Shown here: piece after piece, positions 18,153-26,231 of the stretch
How the letters are laid out: each line of letters starts with the position of its first letter
Position numbering within the stretch: position 1 is the first letter of the stretch
NCBI RefSeq assembly: GCF_014196925.1
Contig: NZ_JACIEN010000002.1
Span: 248,001 to 312,000 of the forward strand
DNA from: Chelatococcus caeni
GTDB taxonomy: Bacteria > Pseudomonadota > Alphaproteobacteria > Rhizobiales > Beijerinckiaceae
Length of the DNA stretch: 64,000 bases
Reading direction: 5' to 3'
Notes under the pieces: model-generated
Database searches by the model: none
The model's input: the letters and a program-made list of their open reading frames with translations, nothing else
Told to the model about the DNA's origin: nothing
Translations under genes and position numbers: made by a program

Positions 18153-18731
18153 TCACATCATGGCGGGCATGGGCATCAAGGAGGCGATCACGAGCGACAG
18201 GATGAAGCTCATGACGAGCGCGATGATCACGACCACGGCAGTGAACAGGCCGGCCTTGCTCTCCGCCACCCCCATGAGCCGCGGCGCCCCGACATAGAGC
18301 AGATAGATGCCGTAGAGCCCGAGGATGGCGAGGAAGCCGAGCACCGGCACGAGGAGGAAGACGCCGGTCAGCCAGGCCGGCGTGTAGGAATAGGCCGCCA
18401 GCTTGAAGGCGGGGAGCATGCCCTTGCGGCCGCCGAAGCGCGGGGCCAGCGCATCGATGACGAGCGCCACGAGATAGACGATGAGGAGTCCGAGCCCGAA
18501 CTGCAGGGCCGCCATCACGAGGCCGCTGAAGAAGGGCATGCGCATGCGGCCCTCGCCCATGCTGAAGCCCAGTACCGACATGCCGATGAAGCCGCAGACG
18601 GCCGGGATGAGCGCGAGCGGAACGACGTAGTTGCGGTAGATATCGCCGACCGTGCCCCCCTCGGCCGCGATCACGGGCCATTCGGTCCGCGGCGTGACGA
18701 TGATGTTCCTTGCCCTGTCGACCAGCCCCAT
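18153..18731 (-). CDS. Yip1-family integral membrane protein
   Basis: A 192-residue protein with five predicted membrane segments (about residues 36-55, 70-93, 115-135, 137-150 and 162-185). The N-terminus MGLVDRARNIIVTPRTEWPVIAAE is the recognisable Yip1-domain opening of bacterial members. Function is unknown. The ATG at 18731 is the natural start; the open frame upstream overlaps the neighbouring GMC gene in another phase. It stands about 100 bases after the GMC oxidoreductase stop and upstream of mmcB, all on one strand, so joint transcription is possible but not shown. Confidence 0.82.
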   Translation of the reverse strand: MGLVDRARNIIVTPRTEWPVIAAEGGTVGDIYRNYVVPLALIPAVCGFIGMSVLGFSMGEGRMRMPFFSGLVMAALQFGLGLLIVYLVALVIDALAPRFGGRKGMLPAFKLAAYSYTPAWLTGVFLLVPVLGFLAILGLYGIYLLYVGAPRLMGVAESKAGLFTAVVVIIALVMSFILSLVIASLMPMPAMM

Positions 18732-18832
18732 GTGCCATCTCCCCTGGCGGAGGCCGCGGCATCCGGCCGCGGCGAAACGACGCAACATATGCCGGAAACG
18801 CCCGGGCGGAAACCGGCCGGGGTCGCGCCCGG

Positions 18833-20461
18833 TCAGGCGACGCGCGCATCCTCGGCCATCATGGCGGCCGCCTTGTCGGCGATCATCATGGTGGGCGAGT
18901 TGGTGTTGCCGGAGGTGATGGTCGGCATCACCGAGGCATCGGCGATGCGCAGGCCGGCAATGCCGCGCACCCGGAGCCGCGCGTCGACCACGGCGAGCGG
19001 ATCGTCGTCGCGGCCCATGCGCGCCGTGCCGACAGGATGGAAGATGGTGGTGCCGAGATCGCCCGCCGCGCCGGCGAGCTCCTCGTCGCTCGCCAGATGC
19101 GCCCCCGGCTTGAATTCCTCGGGCGAGAAGCGCGCGAGCGGCGGGGCGGCGGCGAGCCGGCGCGTGAGGCGGATGGCGTCGACCGCGACGCGCCGGTCCT
19201 CCTCGGTGGAGAGGTAGTTCGGCGCGATCGCCGGCGGCACGCGCGCCTCCGGGCTCTTCGCATGGACCGAGCCGCGGCTCGTCGGGCGCAGGTTGCAGAC
19301 GCTCGCGGTGAAGGCGGGGAAGGGGTGCAGCCGGTCGCCGAACTTGTCGAGCGACAGCGGCTGGATGTGGAACTGCAGGTTCGGCGTCTCGTACTCCGGC
19401 GAGGAGCGGGTGAAGATGCCGAGCTGCGAGGGGGCCATGGTCAGCGGCCCGCGCCGGAAGAGGGCATATTCGAGCGCCATGGCGGCGCGTCTGGCGAGCC
19501 GCGCATAGTCCTCGTTGAGGGTGCGCACGCCCGAGACCTTGAAGATGGGGCGGAGCTGCAGATGGTCCTGCAGGTTCTCGCCGACGCCCGGCAGGTCGCG
19601 CACGGGGTCGATGCCGAGCCCGGCGAGCCGGGCCGCATCGCCGATACCGCTCACCTCGAGCAGCTGCGGCGTGCCGACGGCGCCGGCGGCGAGCACCACC
19701 TCGCCGCGGGCGCGCATGGTGAAGCGCTCGCCGCCGCGCGAGAAGACGACGCCGGTGGCGCGGCCGTCCTCGACGAGGATGCGCTCCACGTGCACTCCCG
19801 TCTCCAGACGAAGGTTCCGACGGCCGAGGACCGGCTTCAGGAAGCCGCGCGCCGCGCTCCAGCGGCGGCCGTTCTTCTGGTTCACCTGAAAGTACGAGGA
19901 GCCGAAATTGTCGCCCGTATTGAAATCCGCGACCTTGGGGATGCCGAGGCTCTCGGCGGCGTCCTGCACGGCGTCGAGCAGGTCCCAGCGCATGCGCGGA
20001 TAGTCGACGCACCATTCCCCGCCGCTGCGGTGCAGCGCATTGGGCGGGGCGACGTGGTTCTCCATCGACAGGAAATGGGGCAGGACGTCGTCCCAGCCCC
20101 AGCCGGCAAGGCCCATCTGCCGCCAGCGCTCGTAGTCCGCTGCCTGGCCGCGCATGTAGATCATGGCGTTGATGGCGGAGCAGCCGCCGATGACCTTGCC
20201 GCGCGGATAGGCGAGCTCGCGGCCGTTGAGGCCGGCCACGGCCTCCGTGCGAAACATCCAGTCGGCGCGCGGATTGCCGATGGCGAAGAGATAGCCGACG
20301 GGGATGTGGAACCATACCCAGTTGTCGCGGCCGCCGGCCTCCAGGAGGAGGACGGACCGCTTCGGGTCCGCCGACAGGCGGTTGGCGAGCACGCAGCCGG
20401 CCGAGCCGGCGCCGACGACGATGTAGTCGAAGGTTTCCCCCTCATCGCTCGCAGGTGCCAC
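18833..20461 (-). CDS. GMC-family FAD-dependent oxidoreductase (choline dehydrogenase-like)
   Basis: A 542-residue glucose-methanol-choline oxidoreductase. DYIVVGAGSAGCVLANRLS (about 12-30) is the ADP-binding fold, RGKVIGGCSAINAMIYMRG is GMC signature 1, and FHPVGTARMG near residue 480 carries the catalytic His. The start is the GTG at 20461, with GGGGAGG six bases upstream; the nearby ATG is out of frame. Such proteins oxidise alcohols to aldehydes, and many are only loosely like BetA. No betaine aldehyde dehydrogenase or BetI regulator is nearby, so choline is not a supported substrate. The 223-base gap to the divergent gene at 20685 holds both promoters and a TTTCGCGAAA palindrome at 20613-20622. 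Confidence 0.9.
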   Translation of the reverse strand: MAPASDEGETFDYIVVGAGSAGCVLANRLSADPKRSVLLLEAGGRDNWVWFHIPVGYLFAIGNPRADWMFRTEAVAGLNGRELAYPRGKVIGGCSAINAMIYMRGQAADYERWRQMGLAGWGWDDVLPHFLSMENHVAPPNALHRSGGEWCVDYPRMRWDLLDAVQDAAESLGIPKVADFNTGDNFGSSYFQVNQKNGRRWSAARGFLKPVLGRRNLRLETGVHVERILVEDGRATGVVFSRGGERFTMRARGEVVLAAGAVGTPQLLEVSGIGDAARLAGLGIDPVRDLPGVGENLQDHLQLRPIFKVSGVRTLNEDYARLARRAAMALEYALFRRGPLTMAPSQLGIFTRSSPEYETPNLQFHIQPLSLDKFGDRLHPFPAFTASVCNLRPTSRGSVHAKSPEARVPPAIAPNYLSTEEDRRVAVDAIRLTRRLAAAPPLARFSPEEFKPGAHLASDEELAGAAGDLGTTIFHPVGTARMGRDDDPLAVVDARLRVRGIAGLRIADASVMPTITSGNTNSPTMMIADKAAAMMAEDARVA

Positions 20462-20684
20462 GCCATCCTCCCCAAGCCTTGCCGTTTCTTGATGTGCAGA
20501 AGGACACGGCGCGGCGGCTCATGGCAAGTCATGCTGCGGTGATGCTTTGGCCAGACCGCATGTCGGCTCGCCGCACCGCGCCCGGCCATCTTCCTGCAAA
20601 AGCTGTTCAAACTTTCGCGAAACGTCAGTAGGGTCGTCGCCACGGGTTGCCGCACCGCGGCCCGCCACAGGCCGCCGGAGAACC

Positions 20685-23234
20685 ATGGAACGCGATCCCC
20701 TACGACTTGCCTGGCGCAGCAATCGCGGCCTCAATCTGGTGATCGCCCTCGTCGGCCTCCTCCTGGCGGTCGCCGTCCTTCTTTTCCTCGGCGTGCTGGC
20801 GACCCTGATCGACGACGTCCTCATCGGCGGGCGTTTCGCCGATATCGACGCGCAGGCGCCGTTTCTGCGCCTCGCCTTCGGGCTGCCCGCGGTCTTCGGC
20901 GGCGGTGAGGTCGTCGTGTCCGAGGGCATTCTCCTCGGCCGCGATGCCTATATGGCGGCGGCCATCGCAACGCTCATTGCCCTCATCCTCCTGCAGGTGG
21001 GGCTCAGGGCGCTGGTCTCCCTTCTTGCTGCGACGGCAGCGAGCCGCGCCACGAACGGGCTCAGGAAGGATATCTTCGGCCGCATCGTCACGGCCCGGCC
21101 CTCGGCGCGGGACGAGGCGGAGGCGGCAGCCCGGCAGATCGGCGAAGGCGTCGGCCGGCTCGCGCCGGTGCTCCGGGAGGCGCTTGCCGTGCCGCTCAGC
21201 GTCGGCCCGGAAATCCTCGTCATCCTCGCCTTCGGCTTCGCGCAGCACCTGTCCATCGGGCTCCTCTTCCTCGGCGGGGCCATCGCTGCCGCCGTCCTGA
21301 TGCGGCCGCTCGACGAGGCAAGGGCTGCGCTCGGCCTCGTCGCGCGCGACGGCGACCGGGAATCGGGGCGCATGGCGCAGGAGGCGGCCCGCCGGTTGCC
21401 CGCCATCCGCATTCACGGCACGGGCGAGGCGGAGCTCGCCGGTTTCGGCGCCATGCTGGCGCGGCTGTCCGCCCGGCAGGTCGCGCAGGCGCGGCGCCAG
21501 ATCGGGCTGCAGGCGCTCGTCGCCATCGTCCGCTACGGCCTTCCGGCGCTGTTCATCGTCATCGCGGGCAATCTCGCGGCCGAGCGGGTGCTGTCCGCCG
21601 GGGGCTTCGTCGCCGCGCTCTTCGCCGCCTTCCTGATGCTGCGGCCGGTCGATGCGCTCACGCGCTGGATTGCCGGGCAGCGCGAGGGCCGGGCGGCCCT
21701 CGAGGAGTTGGCCCGGGCCGTCGGCAGCCTCAATGCGCGTGGCGAGCGGCGCCGGCGTGCGGCGCGCCTGCCGCAGCCCTCGCCGCAGCGTGTCGGCGTC
21801 GAGGGGCTCACGGCCTTCGACCCGCATTCCGGCCACAGGCTCGAGGGCGTCGACCTTACACTCGACCTGCCGGCGCATGTCGCCCTTGCCGGGCCGCCGG
21901 GCTCGGGGGCGGACGTGCTCGCGGCCGTCCTCGGCGGGGCGCTCGATCCTACGGAGGGGCGCGTCCTCTTCGATGGCGTCGACGTCGGCGAGATGTCCGA
22001 CGGCTACAGGGCGGCCGTCATCGCCTTTGCCGGGGCCGATCCCGTGATGCTCGACGGCAGCCTCAGGGACAACCTGACCTACGGCGTGCCGCCGGACCTG
22101 ACGCGGGACAAGGATGCGTGCGATGCCCGGCTCATCGCCGCGCTCAAGCTCGTCGGGGTCGATGCCGAGGTCTACAGTCTCGGGCTCAACGGGGCCGTCG
22201 GCGCCCATGCGGCGGCGCGCCTCGCCCCCTTCATCGCCGATGCCCGGCGGGCAGTGAGGGAGGAGCTCGCTTCCGACGGGACCGAGGATCTCGTCGATCC
22301 GTTTGCCGCCGAGCGCTACAACCGCCACGGCACCGTGGCCGAGAACATCCTCTTCGGCGTGCCCGTGGGTGACACGTTCGAGGAGCGGCGTCTCGCCCGC
22401 AACCCTTTCCTCAGGGCGGTGCTGGAGGCGGAGGATCTGACGCGGCCGCTGACCGAGATGGGCCTCGCCATCGCCACGCAGATGGTGGAGATGTTCGCCG
22501 GCATCCCGGACGACAATGCCCTCATCGAGCGCTTCTCCTTCTTCAGCGCCGAGGAGCGCGGCCGCTACGAGGGACTGATCGCGCGCCGCGCCCAGCGCCG
22601 GCGCAGCGAGCAGGCCGAGGACCGTGATCTCCTGATCGCGCTCGCCCTGCGCTATGTGGAGACGCGGCACCGCCTCGGCCTGCTCGACGAGGCGCTGGAG
22701 GCGCGCCTCGTCGCCGCCCGGCGCACCTTCGCCCGTCTGCTGCCGCCGGGCCTTGCGCCGGCCATCGAGTTCTGGGAGGCGGAGCGGCTGTGCAGCGCCG
22801 CCTCGCTCAGCGACAACCTGCTCTTCGGCCGCGTGGCCTACGACATCGCCGGGGCGGAGGAGCGGGTGCATGCCGCCGTGCGGCGCGTGCTCGCCTCGCT
22901 CGACCTCGACGCCGAGGTGCTGCGGCTCGGGCTCTCCGCCCGCGTCGGCCCGCGCAAGGGGCTCGTCTCGCCGGTGCCGGACCGGCTGGTCGATCTCATC
23001 CGCTGCCTGGCGCGCGAGCCGCAGGTGCTCGTGGTCAGCCACATCTTCGACGGCATGACGCGAAGCGACGCCGAGGCGCTGATCGGGCGCCTGCGCCAGG
23101 GGCTCGAGAACCGCAGCCTCGTCGCCGTGCTGCCGCCGGGCCTGCCCGAGGATTGCCTCGACAGGACTGTCCATTTCTCGCGCGCCGGGCTGGCGCTGCC
23201 CCGGGCGGAGGCGGAAATGGCGGATGGATCGTGA
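20685..23234 (+). CDS. ABC-exporter-like membrane protein with degenerate nucleotide-binding motifs
   Basis: An 849-residue protein. Residues 15-360 look like a six-helix ABC exporter membrane domain. The rest resembles nucleotide-binding domain, but every catalytic motif is changed. The Walker A position reads GPPGSGAD (403-410), with Ala409 and Asp410 replacing Lys and Ser/Thr. The Q-loop Gln is missing in FAGADPV. The signature position reads LVSPVP, and the Walker B region PQVLVVSHIFD (779-789) has Ser785-His786 for Asp-Glu. The segment following a Q-loop recurs three times: SLRDNLTYG (459), TVAENILFG (550) and SLSDNLLFG (707). The ATG at 20685 has CCGGAG upstream. It is probably not an ATP-driven pump. 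A scaffold or sensor role is inference. Confidence 0.8.
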   Translation: MERDPLRLAWRSNRGLNLVIALVGLLLAVAVLLFLGVLATLIDDVLIGGRFADIDAQAPFLRLAFGLPAVFGGGEVVVSEGILLGRDAYMAAAIATLIALILLQVGLRALVSLLAATAASRATNGLRKDIFGRIVTARPSARDEAEAAARQIGEGVGRLAPVLREALAVPLSVGPEILVILAFGFAQHLSIGLLFLGGAIAAAVLMRPLDEARAALGLVARDGDRESGRMAQEAARRLPAIRIHGTGEAELAGFGAMLARLSARQVAQARRQIGLQALVAIVRYGLPALFIVIAGNLAAERVLSAGGFVAALFAAFLMLRPVDALTRWIAGQREGRAALEELARAVGSLNARGERRRRAARLPQPSPQRVGVEGLTAFDPHSGHRLEGVDLTLDLPAHVALAGPPGSGADVLAAVLGGALDPTEGRVLFDGVDVGEMSDGYRAAVIAFAGADPVMLDGSLRDNLTYGVPPDLTRDKDACDARLIAALKLVGVDAEVYSLGLNGAVGAHAAARLAPFIADARRAVREELASDGTEDLVDPFAAERYNRHGTVAENILFGVPVGDTFEERRLARNPFLRAVLEAEDLTRPLTEMGLAIATQMVEMFAGIPDDNALIERFSFFSAEERGRYEGLIARRAQRRRSEQAEDRDLLIALALRYVETRHRLGLLDEALEARLVAARRTFARLLPPGLAPAIEFWEAERLCSAASLSDNLLFGRVAYDIAGAEERVHAAVRRVLASLDLDAEVLRLGLSARVGPRKGLVSPVPDRLVDLIRCLAREPQVLVVSHIFDGMTRSDAEALIGRLRQGLENRSLVAVLPPGLPEDCLDRTVHFSRAGLALPRAEAEMADGS

Positions 23235-23256
23235 CCCTCCGAATCGTGACCTTCAT

Positions 23257-23270
23257 GTGCGCTAGCGCAC
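23257..23270. promoter_or_regulatory. Perfect 14-base palindrome between the pseudo-ABC and hydrolase genes
   Basis: GTGCGCTAGCGCAC is a perfect palindrome in the 70-base gap between two co-oriented genes. A short T-rich stretch follows at 23282-23288. It may be a weak terminator of the upstream gene or an operator for the downstream one; the sequence does not decide. Confidence 0.35.
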
Positions 23271-23304
23271 GTCGTTTGCGGTTTTTCTAAGGTAGAAATG
23301 GCAG

Positions 23305-24177
23305 ATGGCTATGGACAACAAACCGACCGAGAGTGATCTCAGCGTCCGCTTCTGGGGCGTCCGGGGCTCGCATCCCGTGTCGGGGCCGGACGTGTGCACG
23401 TTCGGCGGTCACACGGCCTGCGTCGAGGTGCGCTGCGGCGAGCGGCTGTTCGTCATCGACGCCGGCACGGGCATCACCCGCCTCGGACAGACGCTCGGCG
23501 CCGATGCGCCGGCGCATATCGACCTGCTCCTGAGCCACCTCCATCTCGACCACGTCATCGGCCTGCCCTTCTTCCGGCCGGCTCTGATGAAGGGCACGAC
23601 GCTGAGGCTGCACTGCGGCAATCTCGACGGCGAGAGCGCCGAGGCGGCGCTCGACCGGCTGTTCGCGCCGCCGCTCTTTCCGGTGACGCTCGCCCAGCTG
23701 CCGGCGACCATCGAGCACGTCGGCTTCCATGCCGGCGAGACGCTGACCTTCGACGACGGGCTCAAGGTCCGCACCTGTCCGCTGCAGCACCCGTCCGGTG
23801 CCACCGCTTACCGCTTCGATCACGGCGGGCGCTCCGTCTGCTACGTCAGCGACATCGAGCATGACGAGCTCGGCCCCTGGCCGCACGAGGAGCTGCTCGC
23901 CTTCGTGCGCGACGCCGACCTCGTCATCTACGACGCCATGTACACGGAAGCCGAATATTGCCGCTGCCGCGGCTGGGGCCATTCGACCTGCGATGCGGGC
24001 GTCGCGCTCTGCCGGGCGGCGGGCGTCGGCCGGCTCGCGGCCTTCCACGTCCATCCCTGGCACACCGATGCCGATCTCGCCGACATGGAGCGGCGCCTCG
24101 CCGCCATGCTGCCCGGCTCCTTCGTGGCGCGCGAGGGGCAGGAGGTCCACCTCGCTGCCGCGCGTGTCGCCGCCTGA
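23305..24177 (+). CDS. MBL-fold metallo-hydrolase
   Basis: A 290-residue metallo-beta-lactamase-fold enzyme. VRFWGVRGSHPVSGP (about 13-27) is the opening seen in RNase Z and PhnP-like phosphodiesterases. The metal site S-HLHLDH at residues 77-83 is intact, as are later ligands in LQHPSG, YVSDIEHDE and AFHVHPWHTD. The substrate is not evident; cyclic nucleotides or phosphodiesters are plausible for this subgroup. It follows the pseudo-ABC gene by 70 bases and probably shares its function, because both stand alone between unrelated operons. Two in-frame ATG codons open the gene; the first was used. Confidence 0.88.
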   Translation: MAMDNKPTESDLSVRFWGVRGSHPVSGPDVCTFGGHTACVEVRCGERLFVIDAGTGITRLGQTLGADAPAHIDLLLSHLHLDHVIGLPFFRPALMKGTTLRLHCGNLDGESAEAALDRLFAPPLFPVTLAQLPATIEHVGFHAGETLTFDDGLKVRTCPLQHPSGATAYRFDHGGRSVCYVSDIEHDELGPWPHEELLAFVRDADLVIYDAMYTEAEYCRCRGWGHSTCDAGVALCRAAGVGRLAAFHVHPWHTDADLADMERRLAAMLPGSFVAREGQEVHLAAARVAA

Positions 24178-24273
24178 GCCGGATCGTCCGCCCGCCCTTG
24201 CGGCCGCGCCTCCATCGGCTATTGTCGCGCCGCCCGCCGGGGAGCGGGATCGGTTCGTGATCCGGAGCGCGAC

Positions 24274-25305
24274 GTGACGGCGCTGTTCGCCACCACCTGC
24301 CTCGGCGCCGCCCTCCTGGCGGGGCTCGCCATCATCCTTCTGCGCCCGCTGCTGCAGCGCTATGCGCTGGCGCGGCCCAACGCGCGCTCGAGCCACCGCA
24401 TCCCGACGCCGCAGGGCGGGGGAATCGCCGTGCTCGGGGCCGCGCTCGCGGCCGGTGCCGCGGCCCTCGCGATCGGTCTGCCGCCGCTCGGTGCCGGTGC
24501 CGGTGCCGCGCTCCTCGCCGTCGCGCTCGCGGCCGTCGTGCTCGCGGGGCTCGGCGCCTTCGACGACATCCGCCCGCTGCCGGTGCTGCCGCGTCTCGGC
24601 GCGCAGTTCGCCGCCGTCGGGCTGGTGGTCGTCGCAGCTACCAACGTGGTGCGTATCGGGCCGGACTGGCTGCCCCTCGGCTTCGAGCAGGCCCTGCTGG
24701 TGCTCGCCGGGGTCTGGTTCGTCAATCTCGTCAACTTCATGGACGGGCTCGACCTGATGACGGTGGCGGAATTCGCGCCGCTGTGCGCCGCGCTCGCCAC
24801 CTTCGCCCTGTCGGGCTTCCTGCCGCCGGCGGAGGGCGTGCTTGCGGCCGCCCTGCTCGGCGGCCTCCTCGGCTTTGCCCCGTTCAACCGGCCGGTGGCC
24901 CGGCTCTTCCTCGGCGATGTCGGCTCGCTGCCCATCGGCCTCATCGCCGGCTATCTGCTGCTCGTGCTCGCCGCCCATGGCGGGCTCGCCGCCGCCGTCC
25001 TCCTGCCGCTCTACTACCTGGCGGACGCCACGCTGACGCTCTTCAGGCGACTCGCGCGCGGCGAGCGCGTGTGGCAGGCGCACCGCAGCCACTTCTACCA
25101 GCGCGCCACCGACAACGGCTATTCGGTGCCGGCCGTCGTCGGGCAGGTGCTGGCCCTCAATCTCTTCCTCGCATTGCTGGCGGCGGTTTCGCTGGGCGTC
25201 ACCTCTCCGGCGCTTCAGGCGGCCCTCGTCGCTCTCGGGGCGGCGGGCGTCGGCTTCGTGCTGCTGCGCTTCTCGCGCCCGCGCGCGGGCATGGCCCCGG
25301 CATGA
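24274..25305 (+). CDS. Polyprenyl-phosphate sugar-1-phosphate transferase (WecA/WbpL family)
   Basis: A 343-residue integral membrane enzyme of the MraY/WecA family, with about ten helices, that loads an N-acetylhexosamine phosphate onto undecaprenyl phosphate to begin O-antigen or exopolysaccharide synthesis. Visible motifs are SSHRIPTPQGGG (about 39-50), the acidic pair in FDDIRPLP, NLVNFMDGLD and LFLGDVGSLPIG, plus AHRSHFYQRATDNG near the C-terminus. The start is GTG at 24274 with GGAG seven bases upstream. Its stop overlaps the next ATG in ATGA. With the SDR and CapD-like genes that follow, the likely donor is UDP-N-acetylquinovosamine, as in the WbpL and WreU enzymes; this is inference from context. 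Confidence 0.88.
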   Translation: MTALFATTCLGAALLAGLAIILLRPLLQRYALARPNARSSHRIPTPQGGGIAVLGAALAAGAAALAIGLPPLGAGAGAALLAVALAAVVLAGLGAFDDIRPLPVLPRLGAQFAAVGLVVVAATNVVRIGPDWLPLGFEQALLVLAGVWFVNLVNFMDGLDLMTVAEFAPLCAALATFALSGFLPPAEGVLAAALLGGLLGFAPFNRPVARLFLGDVGSLPIGLIAGYLLLVLAAHGGLAAAVLLPLYYLADATLTLFRRLARGERVWQAHRSHFYQRATDNGYSVPAVVGQVLALNLFLALLAAVSLGVTSPALQAALVALGAAGVGFVLLRFSRPRAGMAPA

Positions 25306-26231
25306 CGGCGGGCGCAGGCGGCACCGTCCTCCTCACCGGAGCCTCGGGCTTCGTCGGCCGGCACGTGGCCGCGGCCCTGCGCGAGGCCGGCCATGCGGTC
25401 CGCGCCGCCGTGCGCGATGCGGGGCGCGCGCCGCCCGGCTGCGAGCCTTTCGTCATCGGCGATCTCGCCACACCGGTCGACTGGGCGCCGGCGCTCGCCG
25501 GCGTCGATGCGGTCGTGCACGGCGCCGGCATCGCCCATGTGGGGCCGGGCGTTCCGGAGGCGCGCTACCAGGGGGTCAATACCGATGCGACGCTGGCGCT
25601 CGCCGATGCCGCCGCCGGCCGCGTGCGCCGTTTCGTCTTCCTGTCCTCCGTCCGCGCCCAGAGCGGGGCGAGCGCGCCGGCGACCCTGCGCGACGACGAC
25701 GCGCCGGCCCCGGTCGATCCTTACGGCCGCTCCAAGCTCGCCGCCGAGCGCGGCCTTGCCGAGCGCGGCATCGACCATGTGGCGCTGCGGCCCGTGCTCG
25801 TCTACGGCCGGGGCGTCGCGGGCAACATGGGGGCGCTCGTCAGGCTGGCGCGCCTGCCGCTGCCGCTGCCCTTCGCCGGGCTCGGCGCCCGGCGCTCGCT
25901 CCTGGCCGTCGAGAACCTCGCCGGTGCCATCGTCCATGTGCTGGCGCAGCCCGGCCCGCTGTCGGGATCCATGCTGGTGGCGGATGCGGCGCCCGTCTCG
26001 CTGCCGGAGATCATCACGGCGCTCAGGGCCGGGATGGGGCGGCGCCCGGGCCTCGTCGACATCGACGAGCGGTGGATCGCGGCTTTGCTGCGGCTCGCCG
26101 GCCGGCAGGGCATGCTGGAGCGGCTGGCCGGCTCGCTCGTCGTCGAGCCGGGCCGCCTCATGGCGCTCGGCTGGCGACCTGCTCTGACGACGCCGGAAGG
26201 CCTGCGGCGGCTGGGGGCTGCCGGCGGCTGA
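25302..26231 (+). CDS. NAD-dependent epimerase/4-reductase of the SDR family (WbpV/WreQ-like)
   Basis: A 309-residue extended SDR. The cofactor loop GASGFVG occupies residues 13-19, FLSSVRAQSG supplies the Ser, and Tyr141 with Lys145 in YGRSK is the catalytic pair. LRPVLVYGRGVAGNM and the C-terminal GWRPALTTPEGLR are typical of nucleotide-sugar SDRs. It is translationally coupled to the transferase gene (ATGA). Beside a UDP-sugar 4,6-dehydratase and a WbpL-like transferase, the most economical role is reduction of the 4-keto intermediate to UDP-QuiNAc. A simple 4-epimerase role cannot be excluded. Its last 74 bases overlap the convergent capD-like gene. Confidence 0.85.
   Translation: MTAGAGGTVLLTGASGFVGRHVAAALREAGHAVRAAVRDAGRAPPGCEPFVIGDLATPVDWAPALAGVDAVVHGAGIAHVGPGVPEARYQGVNTDATLALADAAAGRVRRFVFLSSVRAQSGASAPATLRDDDAPAPVDPYGRSKLAAERGLAERGIDHVALRPVLVYGRGVAGNMGALVRLARLPLPLPFAGLGARRSLLAVENLAGAIVHVLAQPGPLSGSMLVADAAPVSLPEIITALRAGMGRRPGLVDIDERWIAALLRLAGRQGMLERLAGSLVVEPGRLMALGWRPALTTPEGLRRLGAAGG

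Noticed and set aside
18833-20461. Assignment of the GMC gene as betA (choline dehydrogenase)
   Set aside because: Neither betB nor betI is nearby, and GMC proteins of this length act on many alcohols.
20685-23234. The ABC-like gene as a simple pseudogene
   Set aside because: The frame is open over 849 codons with a good ribosome site and codon use like its neighbours; only motif residues are lost.
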